Part shown: one piece after another, positions 49,138 to 61,100 of the stretch
Numbering within the stretch: position 1 is the stretch's first letter
Layout: the number at the start of each line of letters is the position of its first letter
DNA from: Ceratodon purpureus
Lineage: Eukaryota; Streptophyta; Bryopsida; Pseudoditrichales; Ditrichaceae
Assembly (NCBI GenBank): GCA_014871385.1
Contig: CM026428.1
Location: forward strand, 9,902,772 to 9,966,771
Length of the DNA stretch: 64,000 bases
Direction of reading: 5' to 3'
Position numbers and translations under genes: made by a program
The notes under the pieces: generated by a model
Seen by the model: the letters and a program-made list of their open reading frames with translations, nothing else
The model's database searches: none
Told to the model about the DNA's origin: nothing

Positions 49138-51900
49138 ACGAGTTACTCTTTGATGTCATGTTGATGTCAACATACTATCTTTGAGTTTTGGGATGTGGAA
49201 GATATGTATTTGGTTAGACAAATAAAGAAATTTTATCTTATGCGATTTGCTGTTCAAATTTTGCATTTCAGAGAAAGTGCAATCCATCATATGTGTGTAA
49301 AAAAATGAAAAATAAACTTCATGACAAATAAAGCTTTCGACTCAGTGACTGCATGCCTTCAGTCCATAGGCATATTAGAAATGGGTTTTTAAGTCAGTGA
49401 AGTGTTTTTAGTGTTTCTAGTGGACGGATCATCAACCCAGTTTTAGATGATTGCTTTGAATTGGGTTTTTGTGCGAAAAGTAAGCTTATGCTACTAGTGA
49501 TAAGTTACTATTACGTGTTGATTGTGATGCTGGCAGATGAGTGCTATACATAGAAGCCAGCAAAAGAGGATTGTGGTTTATCTCATGGACTGTACCGTAT
49601 CATATCATCAGTTATCTGCATTGTCATCTTGGGCACCTTCTACCATGCTCCTTAGGAAGATTCCACACACAAGTCAACTTGCACATCATCTCGTTCAACA
49701 CTGTTCTCCTTGACTGTCATTCCAACCAAGAATTTTATGTGCTTCCGCAACAAGGACACGAGTAGCCACATTCTGTTTGGCCCATTCTGTTTTTCAGCAT
49801 AGTGGGTAGAGATTTGCCCTAAATAACCTGCATCACATCTGATACCTACAACATATTATTATTTTCTTTTTCTAGGGGAACTTGTGTAAGTTTTCTTAGG
49901 AAATTTTAAATGTTTCAATATTAATTATGCACTAATGTTTTAATTTTGTAGTTTCTAATTCTTTTTAAATGGGAGGTGGAGGTATGGAAGTATGGTACGA
50001 AGTAGATATACACCTTTGTTTTGACGGCATGGATTCACGTTTCCAAAAAAATGGTTTTTAAAAAAATTAAATGAATATTAGCAATAATATGAACCCATGT
50101 CCCTTTTATAATATTTCCGCAATAGTCTACCCCTTTTGCAACTTGTAGAATTTGGTGTACAAGTAATTAACGTCATATACACCATATTAGTCACTAGTGA
50201 AAAAAGGTATACGAGTATATCACATGAGAACATTAAGCAATGGCAAATTACACCAAAAATTTCAAATTTTTTGTGTAATCCGTCACTGCTTGGTGTTCTC
50301 TTTTGGTGTACTCGGACCACTTTTTCATTAGTGAGTATTGAACTCCAACTTATGTAATGTAAAAAATTTAATAAAAGGGAAGTCAAAGTTTGATGATTTT
50401 GTTTGGATAAGATAAAAATAAAAATAAAAATAAACTATGTTTCTTATTTCAAACTCCATAATCTTTTAATCCATGTGGTCAAATTTTGTAAAATTTTTTA
50501 TTGTTGATTTCTGACAACCCTAAAGAAGATCTTAAGGTTGGATACGTAAAGAAAAAACAATGTTGATTCTTCTGTTCTTCGCTCCAAAAATGGCAGATTT
50601 GGAAGTGTTTTTGGTTTAAAATGGTCATGGAATTTTGAGGGCTAAGGATTTGAAAAAAATGTCAATTTTTTGAGAAATTGTATTCTTAATGTAAACACTT
50701 ATTCATTGAAGAATTTTTAAAGAAGACTAACATTGTCAATGTTAATTTAAGTTATTTAAAAATAAAATAAAATAATCCAACATTTTTGTAGTCTTAAAAA
50801 ATTTATTTCAAAAATTAATGATGTTCTAAATATCTTCCTTTATGTGTTATATTCTCAAGAATGAAGCATACAAATTTAACTCATTACAAAAAAAAAATCA
50901 AGTTGTATAAATAGAAATTGAACATTTAAGGAAATGCTCAAAAGTAAATGACTCTTGAATTTTAGATAAAGACCACATATAGCTTTTGAGCTTAAATGTA
51001 TTGATGATTTTAATCATTGATTTAGTTCACATTTTGTCTTGTAAAATAAATTTGATCAAAGTTAGAGAAGTACATCTCATAACATGTCTATGTTTTATCA
51101 AATATGGTTGGTTGTTTTGGGACTAGTGGTATTCAACATGGAAAGAGACTTTATTGCATTGTATCCTAAGATCACCACTTTATCCTTATGTATAGAAGAT
51201 TTGTAGATGCTACACTAAAAATGGTAATTTGTGCCACCAATAATACATATCTTGTCTAATAATATTCATAAATTGTCATGATTGTTCTAGACAAAGCTAC
51301 ACTTAATCCTAAGATGTTCAAGGAATGTCAAGATTCTTTTTCATTTTGGATCATTATTTTCAATTCCATCTCATATTTTTTTAAAGATTAAAGGAATAAA
51401 ATAAATTTAATCTCTTTTGGTGTATTTCACATTCATTACCAAAATGAATCTAAAGATTCTAAATTTTCACCCATTTAACAGATTTGTATGATTTTTCAAT
51501 ATAACTCCAAAGTATATCAAAAAAAATTAATTTATTGTTATTTGTATTTATAAATTTTTGATGATACAATGGATTTGGAATGAGAAAGATTTGCAAAAAG
51601 TAGATGAAAAACTAAATTTCACATACAGTGAAAATAATCCAAACATGACCAAAAAACATATTGATTTATGAGTGGTCAAAGGTTTGATGACTTTTACTAA
51701 AACTCAAATTTTGAAGTACTTCTTGTTCAATATTGATTATTTCCACAAACATAGAACTTTATAGAGTGAATACTACAATTTGACTAGAAGTCATAATATG
51801 AATATTTGCTTCAAAATGGAAATTTGAAGCTCAAATTTTGCATTTCAATGACATGCATGATCTTTGAGGTCTGGATGAGCATGGAGGGATTACTTCACGT
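49138..51900. other. Intergenic DNA, nothing firmly recognised
   Basis: AT-rich. At about 50,515-50,645 the ends CAACCCTAAAG and TTTTGAGGGCTAA could be an eroded TTAA element, but both termini have changed bases and I do not call it. No gene. Confidence 0.45.
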
Positions 51901-53773
51901 TGGTCTCAAATAAAAGTATTTACAGCCCCAAAGGCCTCTATATCCCTAAAAGATTACACGGTCACCAAAATATACTACGCGCTGAAATAATGGCAATTCA
52001 CAAAACAGTGAGAATTCTCAATACACAATTCCCTAACGAACCAGCATATATATTTACCGACTGTTTAAATGTATTATACTTACTTAACACACAAATAAAA
52101 CACCCCACACTACACAACAACCATCCAGATCAAGTCACACTTGCCTCTATGGTAGAATTACTACAACAAAGAACACAACCAACTACAATATATAAAGTTA
52201 GAGCACACATAGATATTGATGGCAACGAAGAAGCAGATAAACTAGCAAAACCAGGGACACGCAAAGCTCATAGAAAGGCTGAATACGCACACGAATTTGC
52301 CCATGCAACTCTCTACTACTTCCAAAAAGACAATTGCCCATCCATGATTTTCCGTTCCACACAAAGGCCATGTTCGAACCTTAGAAAAACAAATCAAGAA
52401 ATATGATAAAGAAAACAACTTAGAAATAATGGCCACGCAAACCCCTAACATTTGCAAATGGACAGAAAATGAAGATATAGACAATGAACTCTCCAATGAA
52501 TTTTGGAATAACCCAGTTATTACAAACAAACAAAAATCATGCCTCATCAAATTCCGTACCGGAACTTACATGGGCCAAGCTAGAAAACAGATGTTCTTTG
52601 GCAGGGATAGATTCCCGTCTATTTCATGTCCAATTTGTAACTCCCTGAACCGGACACATGGTTACACGTTCTACTCACATGCCAACAACAACACATTCAC
52701 TCACTCCGAGTCAAAAGACATAACAAAGCAGTCTGGAAAATTAGAAAACTATTTGTCTCACCTGAGAAATCTCGAAGCTTTATCCTTATGAATGTTGGCA
52801 CCTTCAACGATAAACCCCCAGAAAATACCGTCCCTAATTGGCTACTACCTTGCACTTGTGGCACACAAAGATGCCATTGCAACTCTCGAAGTAGACCAGA
52901 TATTCTCTGCGTCAAAGGCTTACCATACCAAAGCAACCCCCCTACAGAAATTGATCCCAACCTCACCTTACAATTCATTGAATTTGCATACTGCAATGAC
53001 CGATTCTCCCCAAAAACACTAGAAGCCAAAACCAACAAATACAATCCATTAATTGCCAACATCATTGCTAAAGGATGGAAAGTCGACCCCCTCATAGTTA
53101 TCACCGCTGGCGCCAGAGCCACCACACACATCCCATCAATGAAACTTCTAGAAGATCGATTCAAAATTCCCATGCCTACCATCAAAAACACCTTTAAAAA
53201 TATTAATACAATTGCCATACAATATGCCATGTCTATCCTTCTTCACAAAAGAAGAATAGAAAACCACCAACCATTACTCGAAACATTCGACCCGCCCTAG
53301 CCCAAATTATAAAATAAGATTTTTTTAGTAGCTAGAGCCACTCTATTTATATGTTAGCACACGGGTGCAAAGTTTCTTGTCACTGGGTGGGCTACTGGCT
53401 GGCACAACACATTTCCTGCCTGCGATTTCTCACTTAGCAGTACCAAGCCACTTCATCCCCCACATCTGCTCAAACGAGTCCATCAGGGTTCGAACCCGGA
53501 CCAGCTATATGAGACAAACGCTCACTTCCAACCAACAATGAGCTCGTGGCTTGGCGTTCAAACCACCACTGCAAACTACCTTATACGCCAGTTTTACTAG
53601 TTTTTGTTACTTGTTACTTGTGACTAAAGTGTCTACTCTCGAAAGGGGGGAGTAAATCTTTACTTCCATACCTTTATCCTGAGGACATTGGATTTGGGGT
53701 GGATCGAACATACACTTAATTCACGTCGGTCTCCTCCGTTGACCAAAGTTTCTCTCTCTGGTCTCAAATAAAA
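51901..53773 (+). mobile_element. 5'-truncated LINE: RNase H domain, zinc knuckle and C-terminal region
   Basis: A plus-strand series of frames reads, in order: RNase H (about 51,915-52,260; AEIMAIHK, YIFTDCLN and DIDGNEEADKLAK supply the later acidic residues), then from 52,429 a part with CPICNSLNRTHGYTFYSH resembling the Cys/His knuckle after RNase H in I-type LINEs. A third part, 52,788-53,300, has CTCGTQRCHCNSRSRPD and a long basic tail. The frame changes between parts near 52,370-52,430 and 52,790. The 15-bp word TGGTCTCAAATAAAA at 51,901-51,915 and 53,759-53,773 may be the target duplication, giving an insert of about 1.84 kb. Endonuclease and reverse transcriptase are lost by 5' truncation. 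Confidence 0.7.
53310..53600 (-). mobile_element. tRNA-derived SINE-like element
   Basis: On the minus strand GAGCTCATTGTTGGTTGG (A-box-like, near 53,553-53,536) is followed about 30 bases later by GGGTTCGAACCC (B box, near 53,498-53,487). Between them CTCAT looks like the anticodon loop of an elongator tRNA-Met. The T stem does not pair fully and there is no acceptor stem, so it is not a working tRNA gene. Downstream on the minus strand, about 170 bases of unrelated body end in an A-rich tail (CTACTAAAAAAATC, near 53,330). It lies in the 3' part of the LINE, in the opposite direction. The limits are approximate. Confidence 0.55.
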
Positions 53774-53871
53774 AAGAAAAAGAATTCTTCTACAACAAAC
53801 CTTTGTAGTTGCAGCATGGTGAAACAATCAGACACTTCATTCACGTTGCTCTCCTTAGGAAACCAAAGTTT
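53714..53871 (+). repeat. Two direct repeats at the 3' border of the LINE
   Basis: CACTTAATTCACGTCGGTCT... at about 53,714-53,757 and CACTTCATTCACGTTGCTCT... at about 53,827-53,871 share a 45-base pattern ending CCAAAGTTTCT. A shorter relative (ACTTCACGTTGGTCTC) lies at 51,892 on the left side of the LINE. The LINE may have landed in such a repeat, which makes its exact 3' end less certain. Confidence 0.45.
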
Positions 53872-55851
53872 CTATTTCTATATTGGCATCGTTAATACTA
53901 AATGTCACCAAAATGTTGATTAATTCAAGAAGTTATTTTTGTAAAATATGAACTTTGTCATCCATAAAAACTACTTATCCTCACATAAACTATAAACACT
54001 ATATGATACTAAATTTTATGATTTTCAGTGTAATGTCCTGTCCTTCCAATGTAAGAAAATGGTAGAGCTTAGTTTCTTGGGTTCTCGCACATTTAGTGTT
54101 ATGATACATGACTAGTAATACTGTATATCAATAAAAGTGTTCCTTGCAAAGTCCAAGAGCCAAGACAACAATCCTTTGAAGTTTGGAGCTGTTACAAACA
54201 TGCTATGTACTCATGAGTCATGACATTGTACAAGCCTAATCTGGATGAGACACAAAAAAGCATATAAACTTATCTCAATTGCAGGACACGGCCCAGACAT
54301 TGGCACGGTGTCCAGTTCCTAGAACTCAGTTTACAACCCAAGCTGCAAGTTTGTAGAACTCTGTTCCTTTGCGAAGAATTCTAGGGAATGGAGCTATGCA
54401 ATTGGCAAAAATTGAGACTCTTGTCTGGTGGGGTTTACATTTCGTGAAGACCCCTCCGGTTGATAATGTCTAGCTGACATCAACCAAAAAAAAAGACATG
54501 GCTGCACTTTTGGTGAAGGAAGGGTCTAGACGTCAAGTTTCTTAAGTATCTCCTCCCTTTATTCAATGCCATTTTCAAGACCCTTGAAGTATTTTTTGGA
54601 ATTTTGAACTTATTTTTCCTATATAACTATCATAGTGTACTTTCAAGTTTTGATTGCTTCCTTAAATGCTATTTTTGGGATTTTAAAAGAGTCTTTTGGT
54701 CTTTTGAAGCTGCTTTTTAAATTAAGTTGAGTAATAGAATTCTCCTCTTGGTGTTTACACCGTGACTGGTCAAACATTCTTCACACCTTTTTAAAATACA
54801 TTTCCAACTTGTCCAACATTCCATCCATTTGCTTCAAATATCCATGTCTTGGGCAAGAATTTTGAAGCAACTATTGTACTTTTTAACAAATTATAGTACA
54901 AACTAGTGCAAAATGACCATTATAGAAGATTTTACAACTCAAAAAGATGTCGTATGAATCCAACAGTGGTTTGTACACCTTGAAGGTGGTCACTTGAGAA
55001 TTTAGGGGTTGAAGGCTTTTTTTTCTAAATATAGAAAAAACATCATGAAGATTCAAAGTATCTTTATATTTTTTCTCGCATAGAAGACTCAAATGATTAG
55101 AAGGAATAATGGACTTATTTCTATGAGATCTTATCTATAAGTCCTTTTGAATCCATCAAAAGTTAAATTTAGAAAAATCCAATATTTTAAATATGTGGTT
55201 TAAAAAAAAATCAATGTGAGGGTTGCACAAATTATTTGGAGGAAATTCAAAGTGGAAAGAAAAATCATGAATATGTATTTGATTGTTTATGGATCTAAAT
55301 CACATTATTATCAATTAAAAAATAATGCACACTTTTGCTTAAACAAATTATATTAAAAAGATTATTGTTTCAAAAATCATGATTTTAATAGCATTTGTTT
55401 CCTTTTTTATTTGCTAATGGATTTTTTTTCTGACCTACTTAAATCTAGCTGCACATATGCACAATGGCTAAAACGTTGACCATTGATTGTGGTGCCATGA
55501 GTACATAGGCATTTAAAATTCTATGCTAATTTTATATAAAATTCCAAAGTACAAAGCAATTTCTATCCATTTTTGATCCTCTAATTTTCTAGATCCAAAC
55601 TTTAACATTTATAGTCTTTACTCAAAGCTAAAATCACCATCTTCATATCATACATTTAACTAAAAGAGAGATGACAATGAAATAAACTAAGCAAATTATA
55701 AAAAACATCATCACTAGTGGAACTGGATTCTCCATGTGATTATTTTAGACCATATTGAAAGCCTTGTGGTTTTAAGACAATCAACTATAATGCTTTTAGG
55801 ATATTAGGATGTTGCCTTGACTTGAGGTAATGTCAAAAACATTTAATGGCT
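53872..55851. other. Intergenic DNA, nothing recognised
   Basis: AT-rich. An end-like TTTAGGGGTTGA at about 55,001 has no partner. No gene seen. Confidence 0.5.
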
Positions 55852-56719
55852 TTAACCCCTAAACGACAATACACCCCCTTTGGATGTTTTTAGAATTTGG
55901 GCAAGTGGCTGTGACTTCAATTTAAGTCAAGATTTTTTGAAATTTTAATTGGAGGTGTGCTGTTCCGAGAGCTCCGTTTACATATTTTTATTTTTCAATT
56001 CCGACATCGGGATCAAAAGTTATGAAGGTTTAAGAGTCAAACGCTGCTCGTTGGGCATCTACTGAAATTTTCTAAGCCGCTGTGAATGCAGCAAATTCTG
56101 CCCAAAACTGCCCAAAACTGCCCAAAACTGCCCAAAATTGCCCAAAGATGAAACTTTGAAATTCCACCAAAAATTGAGATTTTGATATTTTTCAAAAATA
56201 AAAATTTCTATTATAGATAAGGCAGTAGATCATGTTTCCACTGTTCGGATTTTCAATCCAAGAACTTTTTAAATGCTATTTTATTGTCAAAAAACGGCCT
56301 TTGTATGTGAATTTCAGCATAACCCCTAGCGGAAAATGATTTTTTTGGGAACCTTCCACAACTTTTTCAGAATATGATATTTTTTGGACATGTACCTTAC
56401 TCACTTAGGAACAATAATATGGAGAGATTCATTCCATATCTACTTTAAAAAATGGTTTTTTGGGCCTTCAAAACTCTGCTGTCCCCTTTTTTTGCAGGGA
56501 AAAAAAACTTGTATTTCTACTTTGAACGTTATGATCTCGCAATTGGTGAGAAATGAGTGTGTGAGATTTGGTGGACATGTAGACATAGAAGTTAGCTACA
56601 AGATCTTAGGGTTAGATGTACTAAAAAAGACCCCAAGTTTGCAAAATCCACCTTGCTTTGAAGAGGGACTGTTTTGAGGCAGTTTTGATGAAAAATATCC
56701 TCAGAAATTTAGGGATTAA
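55852..56719. mobile_element. TTAA-flanked DNA transposon, copy B (868 bp), inverted relative to A
   Basis: Starts TTAACCCCTAAACGACAAT and ends AAATTTAGGGATTAA. Read in reverse it follows copy A (869 bp) nearly base for base: both carry AATTCCGACATCGGGATCAA, the CCCAAAACTG array (about 56,100-56,146 here, four to five units) and the ACATCTAACC/CTTAG block near the other end. The open frame at 56,384-56,677 has no domain and is not conserved as coding in copy A. Good identity suggests A and B moved fairly recently. Confidence 0.78.
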
Positions 56720-57170
56720 TGGTGCAAGAAAGTTCTTTACCACTTACATAGCATTTTTTGACTAGAGGGGTGGTGTCATGCAATAAGTTAAACTAGCAAT
56801 GCTAGTGTATTTTCATTCTAGCCACCAATTCTTTAAACTCTATTCGCATCTTTATGCCCTTTTCATCTTCTCTCCTCTCTGATTCAGAAATATTGACATA
56901 TTACATAGTAATGGGCTCCATTACTCTTGTTTAAACTATATCTCCATGTTCATAAAGCCCGATATCTTCTTTTCATTTAAAACCCTAATTTTGCAAATCC
57001 TCTCAACCATTCAAATATGCTCTCTTCCCTTCTGTCTTGTTAAATGCAATTCAAACTACTTTGACTTACTACATGGAATAACTTGCTCTACTCCACAATC
57101 ATCCGGTTGAGAACTATCACTTGAAGTTATCACTTGAAGTTATCACAGGTGCATGCAAAGTAGAGTACCA
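56720..57170. other. Intergenic DNA
   Basis: No supported gene. A 14-base word (ACTTGAAGTTATC) is repeated in tandem near 57,119-57,146. Confidence 0.45.
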
Positions 57171-57171
57171 T

Positions 57172-57275
57172 CAACCAACAAGGGCCTAGAAACCGCACAA
57201 TCTACGCTGGCGTTAGACTCCAAAACTGAAATGAACATTCTGCGGTTTCTAGTCCCCGTTGGTCACTTGTAGTGT
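57172..57275 (-). mobile_element. CACTA-like terminus, fragment
   Basis: On the minus strand the sequence begins CACTACAAGTGACCAACGGG at 57,275, followed by GACTAGAAACCGC. The left arm (CCAACAAGGGCCTAGAAACCGC, 57,175 onward on the plus strand) is an imperfect inverted copy of the same block. CACTACAAG ends followed by inverted subterminal words are typical of En/Spm elements. Only about 100 bp remains. Confidence 0.4.
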
Positions 57276-57289
57276 AGCAAGTGATCATA

Positions 57290-57680
57290 GATTCATAGGC
57301 ATAGTAGAGTGCAAAGTGGAGGGATCTGGGCCCAGGGCCGCCGCAGTTTGCTCCTGTCGGATGGAGGCCCTGTGTTCACTGTTGAATGATGAGCTTCAAG
57401 ACTCAAGAGCCTTGAGGATGGTGCTCCTCCATCTTCGCCCTCTTCTTTTGTTTCAAGCTCCTCCGACTGCCTGGAGCTGACGTCCACCTGGGCAAATTTA
57501 GCTTCAAACTGCAGCCTCCACAACTCACAGACTCCAAGCATCTTTCAAATTGGCAATGCTCTCGAGTCTCCCATATGGTCCAAGTATCTAGGGTAGGTGG
57601 ACTTCGGTCTAGATCAACCACCTGGGTTCCAAGCTTCCGAAAGCTTAGGACGGTATAATATGAGGTTGTCTCCATGCTGT
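57290..57680 (-). other. GC-rich exon-like island, unrecognised
   Basis: About 390 bases are clearly richer in GC than the flanks. On the minus strand the part 57,508-57,300 is open and acidic (FAQVDVSSRQSEELETKEEG), preceded by an acceptor-like CTGCAG. Upstream phases do not join cleanly. It could be a piece of a decayed or captured gene, or long 3' untranslated sequence of ARP4, whose stop is at 58,119. No product named. Confidence 0.25.
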
Positions 57681-58118
57681 AAAATCAGAGGCTATTTAGT
57701 CCCATGATGATCTCCATCTGGGACAAAAGTTAGTAAAATGGGTTTGGTTTACTGAGAATTGTGTTTACTTACAAGCTCTGTTTAGGCTCGCAGTTTTGGT
57801 ACCCACTTTTGAAAAATTCATGACAGAAGTCATAAAACCTGACTGGGTATCCGGAATACCTGTGACGTTTTTAGAGTTGCTGAAACGATGAGGAGCTTCC
57901 GTGGACTTTACTTTATTGACAAATAAACATCATAGAAAAACGACAATCCGTGAACAAATCGATGCGGTAAGTTGAGAATGTATGGTCAAACTTTTTTTAA
58001 CAATGTACATCTGTTGTCTAGTTTCCTGTACCACTCAATTGTTTCGGAAAAATGGTCATCATAATTTGCCTCAACAATTCTATAAGACATATCATCAGCT
58101 TTTAGGGGGTGATGCTTC

Positions 58119-61100
58119 CTAGGGGCATTTTCTCTGCACATATGTGGGGCCGTGCTCTTCATACCTGTCAGGCAGAAGTTGAGAAGACATGAGATATCGA
58201 AGTTATTGTAGGAAGAAAAATCACTCAGATGGGTTTCTAAGAAGGACGACTGTCTTGACAGAGCGATCCACTACTTCCAACAAACAAGCAAAGTTTTCAA
58301 ATCTATTCTGATATTACTCTGATCCTTTTAAATGATAAAAACAGTAACAAGAATGAGGGAGTTAGTACAGTGGGTATAAACAACTGGATGGTATAAGTTT
58401 TTGGCTTACTCTGCTTTGGAGAACCACATTTGTTGGAAAGAGCCTAGAGAAGCCAGAATGCTTCCTCCTATCCATACACTGCACGGAATCCAGTCATCAA
58501 GAATAAGAATAAGTGGTTAAGCACTCAAGTCTCATCAGTCAACCAAAAAGAATCTGGGAAAAAAGTTCTCCAAACCATTGGTAGCAAGAGGTGTAAAAAG
58601 GGACCTGAATCGCCGCTCCAAAGCGTTACCGCTGGCCAACACTTTCACGCGGGCAGCCTGTGGGGCTTCCTGCACCCAGGGTCAAAAAATCACGTATCAG
58701 GACTGAACCAAGCAGTCAGAGGCTAGATTATGAATAATAAACAGCAAGTAAAGCACACAAAATCTCACGAGTACAACAGTAAGTGAAACCAACTTCCCAC
58801 AGGACGGCTACTGATATCAATATCAAGCAGTTTCTCGAGTCAGTTGCTTACTTCCATAAGGTCCTTTTCTAGCCGCTCCTTCATTTGCTGCAGAGCAGCA
58901 GTTCCCCCAGCAAGCTGATTCACAAAAGCAAAAGACTGTTACTGGCAACGCACTATCCGTTCACAACAGCAGAGTCGGCAGCAAGAAGCTAAAACATTTT
59001 TTGGATGCAGTTCTTTGTTTCATATTGTATCAGGGCATTACCAAATGATCCCAAGGCATAAGCAAATCAAGCACTATTGGCAGAGTCCTAGTATTGAAGA
59101 ATCCTAGTATCGAAGAGAAAATAATATGTCATGAACCTCACTGAAACTCAGTTTCATGTGAGATAGGCAATAGAACAGCAAAATGAGGACCTAAACACAA
59201 TCATGATATAAATCATTTGTCATTAGTGTTCTGAACAGGAACAATCATCAATAGTAGCAATTTAGTTGAGGACACACCATCACACTGTTGAAGAGCTCTC
59301 TCCGTATATCAGGATCACACTTGTTGATGCTCTCAATTACCTGCCGCACAAAAACTCATATCGTTAAAATACTTGAACCTTGAAACACGCACTCTGCCTT
59401 GATCGATGATAACTGCAAGAATGATTTGTGAAAGAAACTTAATCTCACCATTTGAGGAAGGCCATTAAAGGGTACACCAGCTTCAGTGCCATACTTCTCC
59501 ATGCCAGGAATCGTCTGCCCCAAAAGTGAACAGTACAAGATTCAGCGTGCAGCTCAAGTAATTGAAAGTTTATCTACAACATTAAGAAATCATAACCGGC
59601 AGAGATACAGAAAGACAAATCGGTGACGACCGTAGTGGCTACGCAAGAATAAAAACAACAGCCACATGAAGATAAAAATTCACAAAACGAACCAGCCCGT
59701 GTCGTGAGAATCATTTACAAGTTAGACAGAGGCGTCATAAAATCGTCAATTAAAATAAAACTGGTGCAGAGACAATGCTAAAAAAATATGATATTCTACC
59801 TGGATAAGAGTGGGGTTGAACATTATATCGGCAATTTTGAAACGATCAGCCCCAATCTCTATTACCCTGTTCAGTCAACAGTATACATGTCTCAAAAAAC
59901 AATAACTAAAAAGGTACAACCAACAAAATAAACACAGTTAAACACAGGATATTCAAACGAATCAATGAGCGCTTACTGGCCGTCTGGAAGCTCGTAAGGT
60001 GTTGTTGGTATATTAGCATATGAATTATCTGTGCCACACCATTCAGCCATCAAAATAATCAGCATAATTTGTACATGCTGCCTTACGCATTTGTAGTATC
60101 AACAACGCAGGATACAAAGCTAGCTACACCTCTCACTGGCCTTGGGAAGAATTTGGAACTAAAAATCAAATTAACCGCGGTGAACCAGCATGTTTGCCAT
60201 CTTAACAGAAAGAGCCCGAACGAGGAGACATCACCATCAAAAGCTGAATCTGGTACACGGCATACTGACTCCTTTATATCAGCTACAACAGCTCTCTGCG
60301 CATAAGCGTAATAGCTGTCCGTGGTATTTGGGAGCTCAACGGGGACTACCTGCCAAAATAAAAGTCACATGTCAGGATAACCAGTAAATAGAAGAACAAG
60401 ACTCAATAGAGTGAAAGAGGGGAATATTAGTGGTTAACTGGACCTAATCAATATGGATTCATTGCAGGTGCTTATCACCCTCTTGGATTTTATATAAGCA
60501 TTTAGGGCTTAGCTCGTTATATTTATACTAGGTCATATACATAAGTTTTTCGATACACACTAGGTCGCGTTTCCTAGTGACTTTCATGTCGAAGGTTACA
60601 TTAGTATAGTCTTAGCCTAAACTATCATGCAAGTTGGCAATAACCACAAACCTCAAACTCCCCCGGGCGAATCTCCTTGCGCTTGAATGAGAATCGTGGT
60701 TTGATCTGCAAGCCAACGACAAGCGTTAGAGACAAGTGAAACTGTTCTGTGGATAATTAATGCAGATTCTTTGCATTGTGAGTGAGCTTTCAACTCAAAA
60801 AGCCAACTGAAGGACAAGCTCGCATTCTCTCACACTTCATAATACGGGAAGTTATTCACTAGGTGCTAGATACAGAAATATACTTCCATAGGTAGCGCCG
60901 AATTTAGCAACAAAATGTTACCTCCCAAGTAGATCAAGATAACGTAAACAGATATAGGGACTCACTTGAATGCCTTTAGCTTCCAACGTTCGTTGTAGAC
61001 AATCAGTAAGGACTTCCCCTCCAATTGCCGATCTAACTACGGCCTGTCCGCCACAAACCATTCAATTTCAATATTCCCAGCCACATTTTTCCAAATCAAA

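Noticed and set aside
50515-50645. Another TTAA-type element
   Set aside because: Ends CAACCCTAAAG and TTTTGAGGGCTAA have lost the TTAA and several terminal bases; too eroded to call.
53487-53560. A functional tRNA-Met gene on the minus strand
   Set aside because: A and B boxes are present but the acceptor stem is absent and the T stem does not pair; a SINE head is the better reading.
55001-55012. Right end of a TTAA-type element (TTTAGGGGTTGA)
   Set aside because: Last bases differ and no left partner was found.
56384-56677. 97-codon frame inside TTAA element B
   Set aside because: No domain, and the matching part of copy A is not open in the same way.
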